Part shown: piece after piece, positions 17,058 through 23,651 of the stretch | How positions within the stretch are numbered: position 1 is the stretch's first letter | Layout: each line of letters begins with the position of its first letter | Origin: Clostridiales bacterium | Lineage (GTDB): Bacteria; Bacillota; Clostridia; Christensenellales; UBA1242 | Direction of reading: 5' to 3' | Assembly: GCA_015069415.1 (NCBI GenBank) | Contig: SVIQ01000008.1 | Location: forward strand, 1-36,661 | Length of the DNA: 36,661 nt | The notes under the pieces: generated by a model | Database searches by the model: none | What the model was told of the DNA's origin: nothing | The model's input: the letters and a program-made list of their open reading frames with translations, nothing else | Position numbers and translations under genes: made by a program

Positions 17058-17117
17058 AAATTAAGGTTTACATTCAATTTGTCAAAATTGAATTAACCTA
17101 GATGTAGTTTGCGACGT
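17040..17117 (+). repeat. Direct-repeat block before tRNA-Leu (copy 2)
   Basis: Near-identical to 16645-16722. Differences include AA for TA after GGGAT, AAGG for ATGG and GATGTAG for GATGCAG. It ends two bases before tRNA-Leu. Confidence 0.8.
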
Positions 17118-17119
17118 AT

Positions 17120-17208
17120 GCCGGTGTGGCGAAATGGCAGACGCAAAGGACTTAAAATCCTTCGGGCATAAACCGCCCGTGTCGGTTCGACCCCGACCAC
17201 CGGCACCA
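17120..17208 (+). tRNA. tRNA-Leu (anticodon TAA), CCA encoded
   Basis: Class II tRNA of 89 bases with a variable arm. Acceptor GCCGGTG/CACCGGC, anticodon stem AAGGA/TCCTT with loop CTTAAAA, T arm GTCGG-TTCGACC-CCGAC, discriminator A plus CCA. Confidence 0.95.
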
Positions 17209-17212
17209 GTTC

Positions 17213-17243
17213 ACAACTCGATTTATTGTCGAGTTGTTTTTTA
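17213..17243 (+). terminator. Terminator of the tRNA-Cys/tRNA-Leu transcript
   Basis: ACAACTCG, 9-base loop, CGAGTTGT and a T run, five bases after the tRNA-Leu CCA. Confidence 0.85.
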
Positions 17244-17280
17244 TTGAAAAACAACTACAACTTTTCTATCGATTGTTCAC

Positions 17281-17316
17281 TATTCCCACTACGACATGCG
17301 TCTTGCGGGAGCCCTA
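17281..17316 (-). repeat. Hairpin repeat R6, inverted copy
   Basis: Read on the minus strand: TTAGGGCTCCCGC, GAC-GCAT-GTC, GTGGGAATAG. CCCGC/GTGGG pairs with one G-T wobble. It lies outside the terminated transcript and has no GGAGC tail. Confidence 0.65.
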
Positions 17317-17350
17317 ATTTTTCTTATAGTCGTGTTTTGTATATTTTTGT

Positions 17351-17379
17351 TTGACTATCGATTTAATATGTGATATTAT
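17351..17379 (+). promoter_or_regulatory. Promoter of the zinc-ribbon gene at 17401
   Basis: TTGACT (17351-17356), 17-base spacer, TGA-TATTAT extended -10 (17374-17379). Confidence 0.65.
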
Positions 17380-17400
17380 TAATTCATAGGAGAAATTGTT

Positions 17401-17712
17401 GTGATTATCATCGACGAAAATGGAGAAATTGTTATCAATGGTAAAAAAATAAGTGAATTGAGCCAACAAAGCAATTCAACAACAATAAACAAGACAGTTG
17501 TAATTAAAAATGGAAAAGTTGTACAAAATGATTTTGAAGAAAACGATATGGAAGAATTTGACATGGAAGATTTCCATAATGACTTTATAGAGCAAATGGG
17601 TCCCAATTTTCAGCATTTAAAAAAGGTAACCAAAATTAAATGTTGTTACTGTGGCTCTGTCTATAAATCTTCAAATGAAGAATGTCCTAATTGTGGTGCA
17701 AACAACAACTGA
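17401..17712 (+). CDS. Small acidic protein with C-terminal zinc ribbon
   Basis: 103 residues from a GTG start with AGGAG eight bases upstream. The N-terminus is a short beta-hairpin-like MIIIDENGEIVINGKK, the middle is strongly acidic (EENDMEEFDMEDFHNDF), and the C-terminus has a zinc ribbon of paired CxxC motifs (CCYCG and CPNCGA). No signal peptide. It is probably a cytoplasmic metal-binding adaptor or nucleic-acid-associated protein, but I recognise no named family. It has its own promoter and a strong terminator. Confidence 0.7.
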   Translation: MIIIDENGEIVINGKKISELSQQSNSTTINKTVVIKNGKVVQNDFEENDMEEFDMEDFHNDFIEQMGPNFQHLKKVTKIKCCYCGSVYKSSNEECPNCGANNN

Positions 17713-17731
17713 ATGTAAATAATAAATATTA

Positions 17732-17762
17732 AAAATCTCACCTTGCGGGGTGAGATTTTTTG
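17732..17762 (+). terminator. Terminator of the gene at 17401
   Basis: AAAATCTCACC-TTGC-GGGGTGAGATTTT followed by Ts. Confidence 0.85.
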
Positions 17763-17771
17763 TAAATAGCA

Positions 17772-18320
17772 TTAATTAAGTGTTAGATCGCTCTGAACAT
17801 TGCTTTGAAGAGTAACTTCAATCGCTTGTCTTAGAACCTTTTTGCTGATAGTTACATTATAATTTTTTGCTCTATAATTATTTGATCTATAATTATTTAA
17901 ATAATCAAAGAATGTTTTTAAATAAGGAAATTTATCGTAAAAAATTTCGCAATTAAACATATCATCTTCATATTCAACATATAATTCAGTTAAATTTTTT
18001 AGATTTTTTTTAATGCCTTCATGACTTTCAAAGTGAATTAAAGGGATCACGAAGGAATTCTTTTTTTTGATAACAACTAAGAACTGATATTTTTTTTCTG
18101 GAAATCTTTTAATTATATCAACATTTCTAATTTGAGGACGGCAAACTCCAGCATAGGACCAATCATAGGAACATTCTTGAGTGGTACCCCTTAATGTTTG
18201 TTCGGGGATAGTAATATCCAACTTTTCAAAAGATAAGCCTTTTTCGTGTTGCCTAATAATATAATTTATTGCTTGTAGTAATTCATCGTTAAGTTCAAAT
18301 TGATTTTTATAAAATAACAT
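17772..18320 (-). CDS. Unknown protein, tandem paralogue 1
   Basis: 182 residues from the ATG at 18320, which has AAAGGAG six bases upstream; the frame extends further to 18353 but without a ribosome site. It is a clear duplicate of the next gene (18370-18912): both share LNDELL.AINYII, KLDITIPE, FLVV..KNS, IPLIHFES.EGI, NLTELYVEYEDD, FPYLKTFFDYLNNYR and the C-terminus DLTLN. There is no signal peptide or membrane helix. The alternation of beta and helix with many aromatics recalls small immunity-type or SUKH-like proteins, but no motif proves this. No toxin gene is next to it. Confidence 0.65.
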   Translation of the reverse strand: MLFYKNQFELNDELLQAINYIIRQHEKGLSFEKLDITIPEQTLRGTTQECSYDWSYAGVCRPQIRNVDIIKRFPEKKYQFLVVIKKKNSFVIPLIHFESHEGIKKNLKNLTELYVEYEDDMFNCEIFYDKFPYLKTFFDYLNNYRSNNYRAKNYNVTISKKVLRQAIEVTLQSNVQSDLTLN

Positions 18321-18369
18321 ATATAACTCCTTTGTTTTCTGTAATAATAACACAGAATATCATTTAGCA

Positions 18370-18912
18370 TTAATTTAGTGTTAGATCGCTCTGAACAGTG
18401 CTTTGAAGAGTAACTTCAATCGCTTGTCTAATAACCTCTTTGCTGACTGTTGCACTATAATTTTTTGCTCTATAATTATTTAAATAATCAAAGAATGTCT
18501 TCAAATAAGGAAATTTATCGTAAAAGTATGGGCAATAAAACATACCATCATCTTCATATTCAACATATAATTCAGTTAAATTATTTAGAGTTTTTTCAAT
18601 GCCCTCATAACTTTCAAAGTGAATTAAAGGGATCATGAGGGAATTCTTTTTGTTGACAACCACTAGGAAATGATATTTTGTTTCTGGGATTCTTTCACTT
18701 GTGTCAATATCTTTACAATACGTGTAGTCGCCTCCACAGTAGCCCCTACCATATTCAATGTGGTATTCTCGAACGGTAAGCCCCAATTTTGTATGTTCGG
18801 GGATAGTAATATCCAACTTTTTTAAAGATAAACCTTTTTCGTATTGTTTAATAATATAATTTATTGCTCGTAGTAATTCATCATTAAGAACAATTAGGTT
18901 TTCATAAAACAT
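18370..18912 (-). CDS. Unknown protein, tandem paralogue 2
   Basis: 180 residues, same family as the preceding entry and upstream of it in the direction of transcription. The 5' regions of the two genes are nearly identical, including the ribosome site AAAGGAGTTATAT, and the 3' ends are nearly identical, so the whole unit was copied. The most divergent part is residues 38-65 (HTEYxxx type stretch with YGRGYCGGDY here against DWSYAGVCRP in the copy), where Cys, Tyr and Gly differ. TTGTCA-17-TATTAT (18936-18964) is a good promoter for this copy, while the corresponding -35 is lost in front of the other copy. Function unknown. Confidence 0.65.
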   Translation of the reverse strand: MFYENLIVLNDELLRAINYIIKQYEKGLSLKKLDITIPEHTKLGLTVREYHIEYGRGYCGGDYTYCKDIDTSERIPETKYHFLVVVNKKNSLMIPLIHFESYEGIEKTLNNLTELYVEYEDDGMFYCPYFYDKFPYLKTFFDYLNNYRAKNYSATVSKEVIRQAIEVTLQSTVQSDLTLN

Positions 18913-18935
18913 ATATAACTCCTTTGTTTTCTATA

Positions 18936-18964
18936 ATAATAACACACAATATCTGTTTTGACAA
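18936..18964 (-). promoter_or_regulatory. Promoter of the tandem paralogue pair
   Basis: TTGTCA (18959-18964), 17-base spacer, TATTAT (18936-18941). Confidence 0.6.
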
Positions 18965-19047
18965 TAGGTTTTTTTAAATTTATCTAAAAAATAAAATACA
19001 ACAAGATTCTTTAGCCAAATGACATAGAACTAGAAAATTCTAAACAA

Positions 19048-19080
19048 AAAAACTAAATCGCGTTTGATTTAGTTTTTTTA
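19048..19080. terminator. Terminator downstream of the HAD gene region
   Basis: AAAAAACTAAATC-GCGTTT-GATTTAGTTTTTTT, usable on both strands. Confidence 0.75.
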
Positions 19081-19086
19081 TCATAT

Positions 19087-19170
19087 TTATTTTAATCTTT
19101 TTAGTACATCTTCGATTTCAATCATTCTATCAGTAAATTTAAACATATTTTCACTTTCAACAATGTCTTA
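19087..19170 (-). pseudogene. Possible C-terminal remnant of a lost gene
   Basis: A 26-codon open stretch reading DIVESENMFKF..MIEIEDVLKRLK and stop, preceded in frame by TAA. Its composition looks coding and helical. It lies 10 bases after the HAD stop codon and before the terminator. Too short to assign; it may be chance. Confidence 0.25.
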
Positions 19171-19180
19171 TTTAAAATTA

Positions 19181-19849
19181 TTATTCATTAAATATAAATT
19201 CTTTTAAAGTCATTAAATCGTCTGTCTTTATAACATTATTCCAAATGACAGCATCATCACTATTCGTTTCGTCCGGATTAACACAAAGAGTCTTTGCTCC
19301 AGATTCGTGCACCCACTCATCATTACTGCTGTTACCAATGAACAAAATTTCACTAGGATCAAATCCTTTCTTAGCACAAAGTTCTTTAATATAGGTCGAT
19401 TTACCCTCAAAATCATACTTCGTTCCAACAATTTTGTCTAAACTCCCGTCTGAATTAAAAACAAAATTATTTGCATTGATTTTTGTTATGTATTGTTTCG
19501 CATGATTAAGAACCCGCTCAATAACCGAAACAATATTTCCGCTAACAACATGCACTTCTACTTCTCGACTAGCTAAATATTTAATCAATTCTTCCGCACC
19601 TTCCATCAACTTGATATTATCTGCAAGGTCATCTAAAAGACGCTTTTTAAAACCTTTTTCTTGATACGCACGACAAGTAAGAACGCACCAATCTGCATGT
19701 GTAATCTTTCCTTGCATAAATTTTTCTACCAAACTTTTATAGTATGAATTTTGATCAACTTCATAACCCAAATTTGACCAAATCTTTTTCCAAAGGTTTC
19801 CATTCTTTTCTGTTAACGTTCCATCAAAATCAAAAATTACAGCTTTCAT
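19181..19849 (-). CDS. HAD-superfamily phosphatase, phosphoserine-phosphatase-like
   Basis: 222 residues. HAD motif I is IFDFDGTLT (D7 nucleophile, D9 acid/base), motif II VVSGN near residue 102, motif III Lys in EGKSTYIKE, motif IV FIGNSSNDEW. The helical cap between motifs I and II (about 20-85) places it in the subclass I group near PSPase/HAD-IB enzymes. The substrate is probably a small phosphorylated metabolite; serine phosphate is not certain. A perfect TTGACA with TAAAAT at 17 bases puts the predicted transcript start exactly on the A of the ATG, and there is no proper Shine-Dalgarno, so a leaderless message is likely. Confidence 0.82.
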   Translation of the reverse strand: MKAVIFDFDGTLTEKNGNLWKKIWSNLGYEVDQNSYYKSLVEKFMQGKITHADWCVLTCRAYQEKGFKKRLLDDLADNIKLMEGAEELIKYLASREVEVHVVSGNIVSVIERVLNHAKQYITKINANNFVFNSDGSLDKIVGTKYDFEGKSTYIKELCAKKGFDPSEILFIGNSSNDEWVHESGAKTLCVNPDETNSDDAVIWNNVIKTDDLMTLKEFIFNE

Positions 19850-19855
19850 ACCTTG

Positions 19856-19884
19856 ATTTTACATTTAAATAAATTATTTGTCAA
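19856..19884 (-). promoter_or_regulatory. HAD gene promoter
   Basis: TTGACA (19879-19884), 17-base spacer, TAAAAT (19856-19861). Six bases separate the -10 box from the ATG. Confidence 0.75.
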
Positions 19885-19985
19885 TTCTATATTATTTCCT
19901 TAAGAACAAATTGTTACAATAATTCCAACAAAAAAAGTAATATAAAAATAAAATAAAATTTTTTTTAAAAAATATAAAAAAATCG

Positions 19986-20014
19986 TTGACATTACTTTTT
20001 AAATGTGTTATAGT
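19986..20014 (+). promoter_or_regulatory. tRNA-Val promoter
   Basis: TTGACA (19986-19991), 17-base spacer, TATAGT (20009-20014). Confidence 0.8.
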
Positions 20015-20031
20015 TTAATTGCAATCGTTAT

Positions 20032-20107
20032 GGGAGATTAGCTCAGTTGGTAGAGTACCTGCCTTACAAGCAGAGGGTCACAGGTTCGAGTCCTGTATCT
20101 CCCACCA
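20032..20107 (+). tRNA. tRNA-Val (anticodon TAC), CCA encoded
   Basis: Acceptor GGGAGAT/ATCTCCC, D arm GCTCAGTTGGTAGAGT, anticodon loop CTTACAA, T arm ACAGG-TTCGAGT-CCTGT, discriminator A plus CCA. Confidence 0.95.
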
Positions 20108-20337
20108 CTCGATTGCATTTTATATGTAATGACCTTTCAATTAATAATTGGAAAAAGATTATAAGAGAAACCCTTGTGATTCCACACGGGAGTTGCGAAG
20201 TGGCGAGTAGCGTTAAAAAATATGTTAGTAACATGTTTTAGCGTAACGAGAGAGCGACAGCGACCGGAAGAGCTTGCCGTTGGCAACGCGAAAAGAAAAA
20301 TTAAATAGTCAAACAAAGACATTAAAATAATAATTAT
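20108..20337 (+). other. Structured spacer between tRNA-Val and tRNA-Gly
   Basis: 230 bases with no credible gene. Several self-complementary segments are visible: CCC..GTG-ATTC-CAC..GGG (about 20171-20190), CGTTA..ATGTT-AGT-AACAT..TAACG (about 20211-20248), and TTGCC-GTT-GGCAA (about 20274-20286). The middle is clearly richer in G and C than the surroundings. No promoter or terminator was seen, so the two tRNAs are probably co-transcribed through it. It is not similar to the R1-R6 repeats. Confidence 0.45.
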
Positions 20338-20412
20338 GCGGGAGTGGCTCAGTGGTAGAGCGTTGCCTTGCCAAGGCAAATGTCGCGAGTTCGAATCTCG
20401 TCTTCCGCTCCA
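20338..20412 (+). tRNA. tRNA-Gly (anticodon GCC), CCA encoded
   Basis: Acceptor GCGGGAG/CTTCCGC with one G-T pair, anticodon stem TTGCC/GGCAA with loop TTGCCAA, T arm CGAG-TTCGAAT-CTCG, discriminator T plus CCA. Confidence 0.95.
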
Positions 20413-20414
20413 CT

Positions 20415-20442
20415 TAAACTCTGTTGAATCAGAGTTTTTTTA
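20415..20442 (+). terminator. tRNA-Gly terminator
   Basis: AAACTCTG-TTGAAT-CAGAGTTT followed by Ts. Confidence 0.85.
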
Positions 20443-20452
20443 TTTTCATACC

Positions 20453-20481
20453 TTGACAGATTAAATTTCCTATGATACAAT
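20453..20481 (+). promoter_or_regulatory. Promoter of the gene at 20510
   Basis: TTGACA (20453-20458), 17-base spacer, TGA-TACAAT extended -10 (20476-20481). Confidence 0.8.
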
Positions 20482-20509
20482 CCGCTTAATATTATTAAGG
20501 AGAAACAAA

Positions 20510-20794
20510 ATGACACGTTCTGAATTACTTTATAGAGTTGAACAAATTAGCAATTCATACTTTCAAACAGTAATAAACAAAACATCACTCAATGCCTTAA
20601 GAGATATTGCTGTTAATATTAACATTTTATATTCAAATCTTAACACTCTATTAAATGATTATTTTTCACAACCTGGTTATCAAGAATTATCATTAATAAG
20701 TAGAAAATCAATTAAAATGTTGGTTGAAGAAATGAAGAAGTACTGTGCTAGTGAAATTTCAACCGACAATTCAACCCCAATATTTGAACTTTAA
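20510..20794 (+). CDS. Small helical protein of unknown function
   Basis: 94 residues, predicted all-helical, no signal peptide, no Cys motif apart from one Cys near the end. Its leader carries AAGGAG seven bases before the ATG. A strong promoter and a strong terminator make it a separate, probably well-expressed unit right after the tRNA-Gly terminator. The sequence (LLYRVEQISNSYFQTVINKTSL.. NINILYSNLNTLLNDYF) suggests a helical hairpin or bundle that could dimerise. I recognise no family. Confidence 0.65.
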   Translation: MTRSELLYRVEQISNSYFQTVINKTSLNALRDIAVNINILYSNLNTLLNDYFSQPGYQELSLISRKSIKMLVEEMKKYCASEISTDNSTPIFEL

Positions 20795-20798
20795 ACCA

Positions 20799-20823
20799 AA
20801 AAGACGGATTAACCGTCTTTTTT
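20799..20823 (+). terminator. Terminator of the gene at 20510
   Basis: AAAGACGG-ATTAA-CCGTCTTT followed by Ts. The convergent gene at 20824 begins its 3' end here. Confidence 0.85.
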
Positions 20824-21156
20824 CTATGAACATGATTTTGTTGTCTTAGAACTTACTTTTGAAGTAGTTTTTGCTGAGCATCCTTTTGTTGTGTTGCGTG
20901 TCTTTGCAGATGAACTTTGATTACTCATCTTGTTTGCACAATCTTTTGATTTAGCTGAACTTTTACTAGATGAGCTTTTAGTAGTTCCTTTTGCTCTTGC
21001 ACATTTTCCACCGCAAGCTTTAGAACTTGAATTTGCAGTGTTTGAAGTCTTACATTTACCACCGCAATCAGTTGCAGAATTAGAGTAATTTTGAGTGTCG
21101 CTTACTGCACTTTCATTCTTTGTTTCGTTTGTAGTTTTCTTTTTTCTTCCAAACAT
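20824..21156 (-). CDS. Low-complexity Ser/Lys/Cys protein with CGGKC motifs
   Basis: 110 residues from the ATG at 21156, which has AAAGGAG five bases upstream; the frame is open further to 21264 without a ribosome site. After MFGRKKK the chain is almost entirely Ser, Thr, Lys, Asn and Ala, with Cys in two DCGGKC/ACGGKC motifs and in KDCANK, KGCSAK and a C-terminal SCS. No hydrophobic core is evident, so it is probably disordered and may bind metal. It could be a spore or surface-associated basic protein, but nothing proves this. No family recognised. Confidence 0.55.
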   Translation of the reverse strand: MFGRKKKTTNETKNESAVSDTQNYSNSATDCGGKCKTSNTANSSSKACGGKCARAKGTTKSSSSKSSAKSKDCANKMSNQSSSAKTRNTTKGCSAKTTSKVSSKTTKSCS

Positions 21157-21221
21157 AAAATCTCCTTTTTTGTAGTTTTCTACATTCATATTTTGTGCAA
21201 ATTCTACAAAATTATACAAAA

Positions 21222-21250
21222 AATCATACCACATAATATGGTATGATTTG
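21222..21250 (-). terminator. Terminator of the asp23/DAK2 operon
   Basis: AAATCATACCA-TATTATG-TGGTATGATTTTTTG read on the minus strand, after the stop codon at 21274. Confidence 0.85.
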
Positions 21251-21273
21251 ATTTTTATATACAATATATATTG

Positions 21274-22905
21274 TTATTCAACTGAAATGATGTAATAGTA
21301 AACTGGTTGACCACCGAACACGATTGAAACATCATGATGAGGGAATCTTTCTTCCAAAATAGGTAACAAATTAGCAGTATCTTCTTCTGTTACTCCGTCT
21401 CCATAGAACAATGTAATATTACTTGATTCTTCATTAACAATCTTGTCTAAAAGATTAACTGTTGCAGTTGTTACATCTTTGTCAGCAACAAGAACTGAAT
21501 GATCATCAAGTCCCATAATGTCACCTTCTTGAACATCTAGACCATCAACATTTGTAGTTCTAACAGCATAAGTAACGCTACCAGATCTAACTTCAGAGAA
21601 AGCCATTGTCATATTCTCAGTGTTCTCTTCTACACTTGAACTTGAATCAAATGCAAGGACAGCGCTAATTCCTTGAGGAATACTCTTAGTAGGAATTACA
21701 ATCAAATTTTTGTCAGTAATGTCATTTGCTTGTTCTGCAGACATAATAATGTTCTTATTATTAGGGAAAACGAAAATATTTTTAGCATTAACCTTTTCAG
21801 CAGCCATAGCTATGTCATTAGCACTTGGATTCATTGTTTGTCCACCACTAATTACGTAGTCGACATCAATATCTTTGAATACGTTGCTCAAACCGTCTCC
21901 AGCAGCAACTGCAATCATTCCAAATTCTTTTGGTGGAACTTTTTCAGCTTTCTTTCTAAGAGCTCTATTTTGTTCCAACATATTTTCAATCTTAACACCA
22001 TTCAACTCACCTAATTGAAGAGCATATCCTAAAGCTCTGTTAGGCTCATTAGTGTGAACGTGAACTTTAATGAGTTGTAAGTCACCAATACAAAGAACGC
22101 AATCACCAATTTCAAGAAGTCTTGAACGAAGTGCGTTAATGTCGGCATCTGTTGTCTTTTCATAAATATTAATAATGAAGAATTCAGTACAGTATCCATA
22201 TTTAATGTCAGCTAAAGATTCATAGTTTACATGAAGTTCTTCCGCCGTTACGTCTTTTTCAACGTTGTCCACAAACTCAACAACTGTCATTTCGCCAGTA
22301 AGAGCCTTGTAGAAACCATTGAATATGTACATCAAACCTCTACCACCAGCATCTACAACACCAGCTTTCTTAAGAACTGGAAGCATGTCCGGAGTCATTT
22401 GAAGAGTTTGCTCACCGTAATCAATTACTTCACGCAAAAATTCCTCAAAAGAATCAGCTCCTTTTGATTTTCCAGCCTTCTCTGCCAATGCTTTGATGAC
22501 TGTTAATATAGTACCCTCTTTTGGAACGGTAACAGCTTTGTAAGCTAAGTCAGATCCACTTTGGATTGCTTTTGCAAATTCCTTAATAGAAATTTCAGAG
22601 GCATTAGATTGCAAAACTGTAGTGATACCCTTAATAATTTGAGAAGTGATAACACCACTGTTTCCTCTTGCGCCCTTTAAAGCACCTCTGTTGAATGCAA
22701 CACAAATTGATTCAATTGAGTTAGACTCACACGCGTTCATTTCACAAACAGCACTTTTCAAAGTCAAACTCATGTTTGTACCAGTGTCTCCATCCGGAAC
22801 TGGGAAAACATTCAATGCATCAATTGCATTTTTATTCTCTTCTACAAGGGAAAATGCACTTGCAAACATCTTCCTTAACGTAGAACCGTTAATCGTTTTA
22901 GCCAT
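21274..22905 (-). CDS. fakA: DAK2/DegV-linked protein, YloV/FakA-like fatty acid kinase subunit
   Basis: 543 residues. The N-terminal DhaL-type ATP-binding domain shows NVFPVPDGDTGTNMS, whose D38 and D40 would bind Mg, and GALKGARGNSGVI. A middle domain and a C-terminal domain (FGMIAVAAGDGL .. VFPNNKNIIMSA) complete the YloV/FakA architecture. In Firmicutes this subunit phosphorylates fatty acids held by a FakB (DegV) partner; no FakB lies in the window. AGGAG overlaps the asp23 stop codon, so the two genes are co-transcribed, as in the B. subtilis yloU-yloV pair. The family call is firm; the kinase substrate is inferred. Confidence 0.85.
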   Translation of the reverse strand: MAKTINGSTLRKMFASAFSLVEENKNAIDALNVFPVPDGDTGTNMSLTLKSAVCEMNACESNSIESICVAFNRGALKGARGNSGVITSQIIKGITTVLQSNASEISIKEFAKAIQSGSDLAYKAVTVPKEGTILTVIKALAEKAGKSKGADSFEEFLREVIDYGEQTLQMTPDMLPVLKKAGVVDAGGRGLMYIFNGFYKALTGEMTVVEFVDNVEKDVTAEELHVNYESLADIKYGYCTEFFIINIYEKTTDADINALRSRLLEIGDCVLCIGDLQLIKVHVHTNEPNRALGYALQLGELNGVKIENMLEQNRALRKKAEKVPPKEFGMIAVAAGDGLSNVFKDIDVDYVISGGQTMNPSANDIAMAAEKVNAKNIFVFPNNKNIIMSAEQANDITDKNLIVIPTKSIPQGISAVLAFDSSSSVEENTENMTMAFSEVRSGSVTYAVRTTNVDGLDVQEGDIMGLDDHSVLVADKDVTTATVNLLDKIVNEESSNITLFYGDGVTEEDTANLLPILEERFPHHDVSIVFGGQPVYYYIISVE

Positions 22906-22918
22906 AATTATTAAACTC

Positions 22919-23266
22919 CTATATACGAACGTCTACAATGTGTACTACAACATTTTTAACGATCATACCAGCAAAACGCTCAACTGAATACTTAACACTT
23001 TGTCTAATTGACTCAGATACAGCGGAAGCCGATACTCCACAATGTCGCATAACAACGTAGACATCAATCTTCATACTATCATTTTCTAGAGATGTAACAA
23101 CAACACCTTTATGAGCAGTGGTTAAAGCATTGCCCTTAAAGTAGCTACGTGTAGAAACTAATCCTACCACTCCAACGCAATCCATAACAGAAACAGCAAC
23201 AACCTTGCTTATCGCACGCTTGCTTATGCTAATCTTTCCAAATGAATTAAAAGTGGTAAGGTTCAT
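22919..23266 (-). CDS. Asp23/YloU family protein
   Basis: 115 residues from the ATG at 23266. GGAGAG is five bases upstream, and two earlier ATGs in frame lie before the predicted transcript start, so they are excluded. The Asp23 pattern is clear: FGKISISKRAISKVVAVSVMDCVGVVG, ISLENDS-like beta segment, and SIRQSVKYSVERFAGMIVKNVVVHIVDV. Asp23 proteins are linked to envelope stress and membrane lipid genes, often beside the fakA homologue, as here. Cytoplasmic, no membrane segment of its own. The predicted leader is only about 10 bases with the ribosome site at its 5' end. Confidence 0.85.
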   Translation of the reverse strand: MNLTTFNSFGKISISKRAISKVVAVSVMDCVGVVGLVSTRSYFKGNALTTAHKGVVVTSLENDSMKIDVYVVMRHCGVSASAVSESIRQSVKYSVERFAGMIVKNVVVHIVDVRI

Positions 23267-23282
23267 TTCACTCTCCAACATC

Positions 23283-23311
23283 ATTATAATATATTATTAT
23301 GAATTTTGCAA
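23283..23311 (-). promoter_or_regulatory. asp23 promoter
   Basis: TTGCAA (23306-23311), 17-base spacer, TATAAT (23283-23288). Predicted start about 23276. Divergent from the rpmB promoter. Confidence 0.75.
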
Positions 23312-23339
23312 ACAATTTATCAAAATTCTTTGAAAATAC

Positions 23340-23368
23340 TTGCAATTTTTTATGTCTTGTGCTATTAT
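23340..23368 (+). promoter_or_regulatory. rpmB promoter
   Basis: TTGCAA (23340-23345), 17-base spacer, TGC-TATTAT extended -10 (23363-23368). Confidence 0.75.
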
Positions 23369-23404
23369 TGGGGAGTATTTAACGAAAAAAGACGGAGGTA
23401 GAAC

Positions 23405-23590
23405 ATGAAAGCTTGCGAAATTTGTGGAAAAAAGCGCACTAGCGGTAACAACGTAAGTCACAGTATGCGTCATACTAAAAGAACTTTTGAAGCCAACATC
23501 CAAAAAGTTGATGTAGAAATAGATGGTAAAAAAGGCAAGAAAAACATTTGCGCTAGTTGTTTAAAGACTATGAAGAAAGAATCTAAATAA
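23405..23590 (+). CDS. rpmB: Ribosomal protein L28 (bL28)
   Basis: 61 residues, typical length. It is the zinc-binding form with C4/C7 (CEICGKK) and C49/C52 (ICASCLK), and the L28 signature SGNNVSHSMRHTKRTFEANIQ. GGAGG lies five bases before the ATG. It is divergent from asp23-fakA, the same neighbourhood as rpmB-yloU-yloV in B. subtilis. A 3' hairpin (AATCTA/TAGATT plus Ts) overlaps the stop codon. The last 24 codons are repeated 135 bases downstream (see the pseudogene entry), so this locus has been rearranged while keeping one intact copy. Confidence 0.95.
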   Translation: MKACEICGKKRTSGNNVSHSMRHTKRTFEANIQKVDVEIDGKKGKKNICASCLKTMKKESK

Positions 23591-23651
23591 TAGATTTCTT
23601 TTTTTCTTTTACCAGATATTTCCACACAAGTTAAGTTTCTTAACTTATGTT

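Larger units (their letters stand above)
16558..17243 (+). ncRNA. Candidate stable-RNA transcription unit with structured repeats and two tRNAs
   Basis: One promoter and one terminator enclose tRNA-Cys, tRNA-Leu and five hairpin repeats, with no protein gene. The non-tRNA parts (about 167 bases before tRNA-Cys and 320 bases between the tRNAs) are more structured and less AT-rich than the flanks. The repeats share a frame of GGCTCCCA, variable self-pairing middle, TGGGA, then AAGGAGCAAA. Paired bases change together between copies. A roughly 78-base block before each tRNA is almost identical and holds a second hairpin (GGTT..TTCAATTT/AAATTGAA..AACC). Whether the spacers act as RNAs after tRNA processing or only aid processing cannot be read from sequence. 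Confidence 0.6.

Noticed and set aside
16576..17316. CRISPR array
   Set aside because: Repeats are irregularly spaced, differ in their middles, contain tRNA genes between them, and one is inverted. No cas genes are present.
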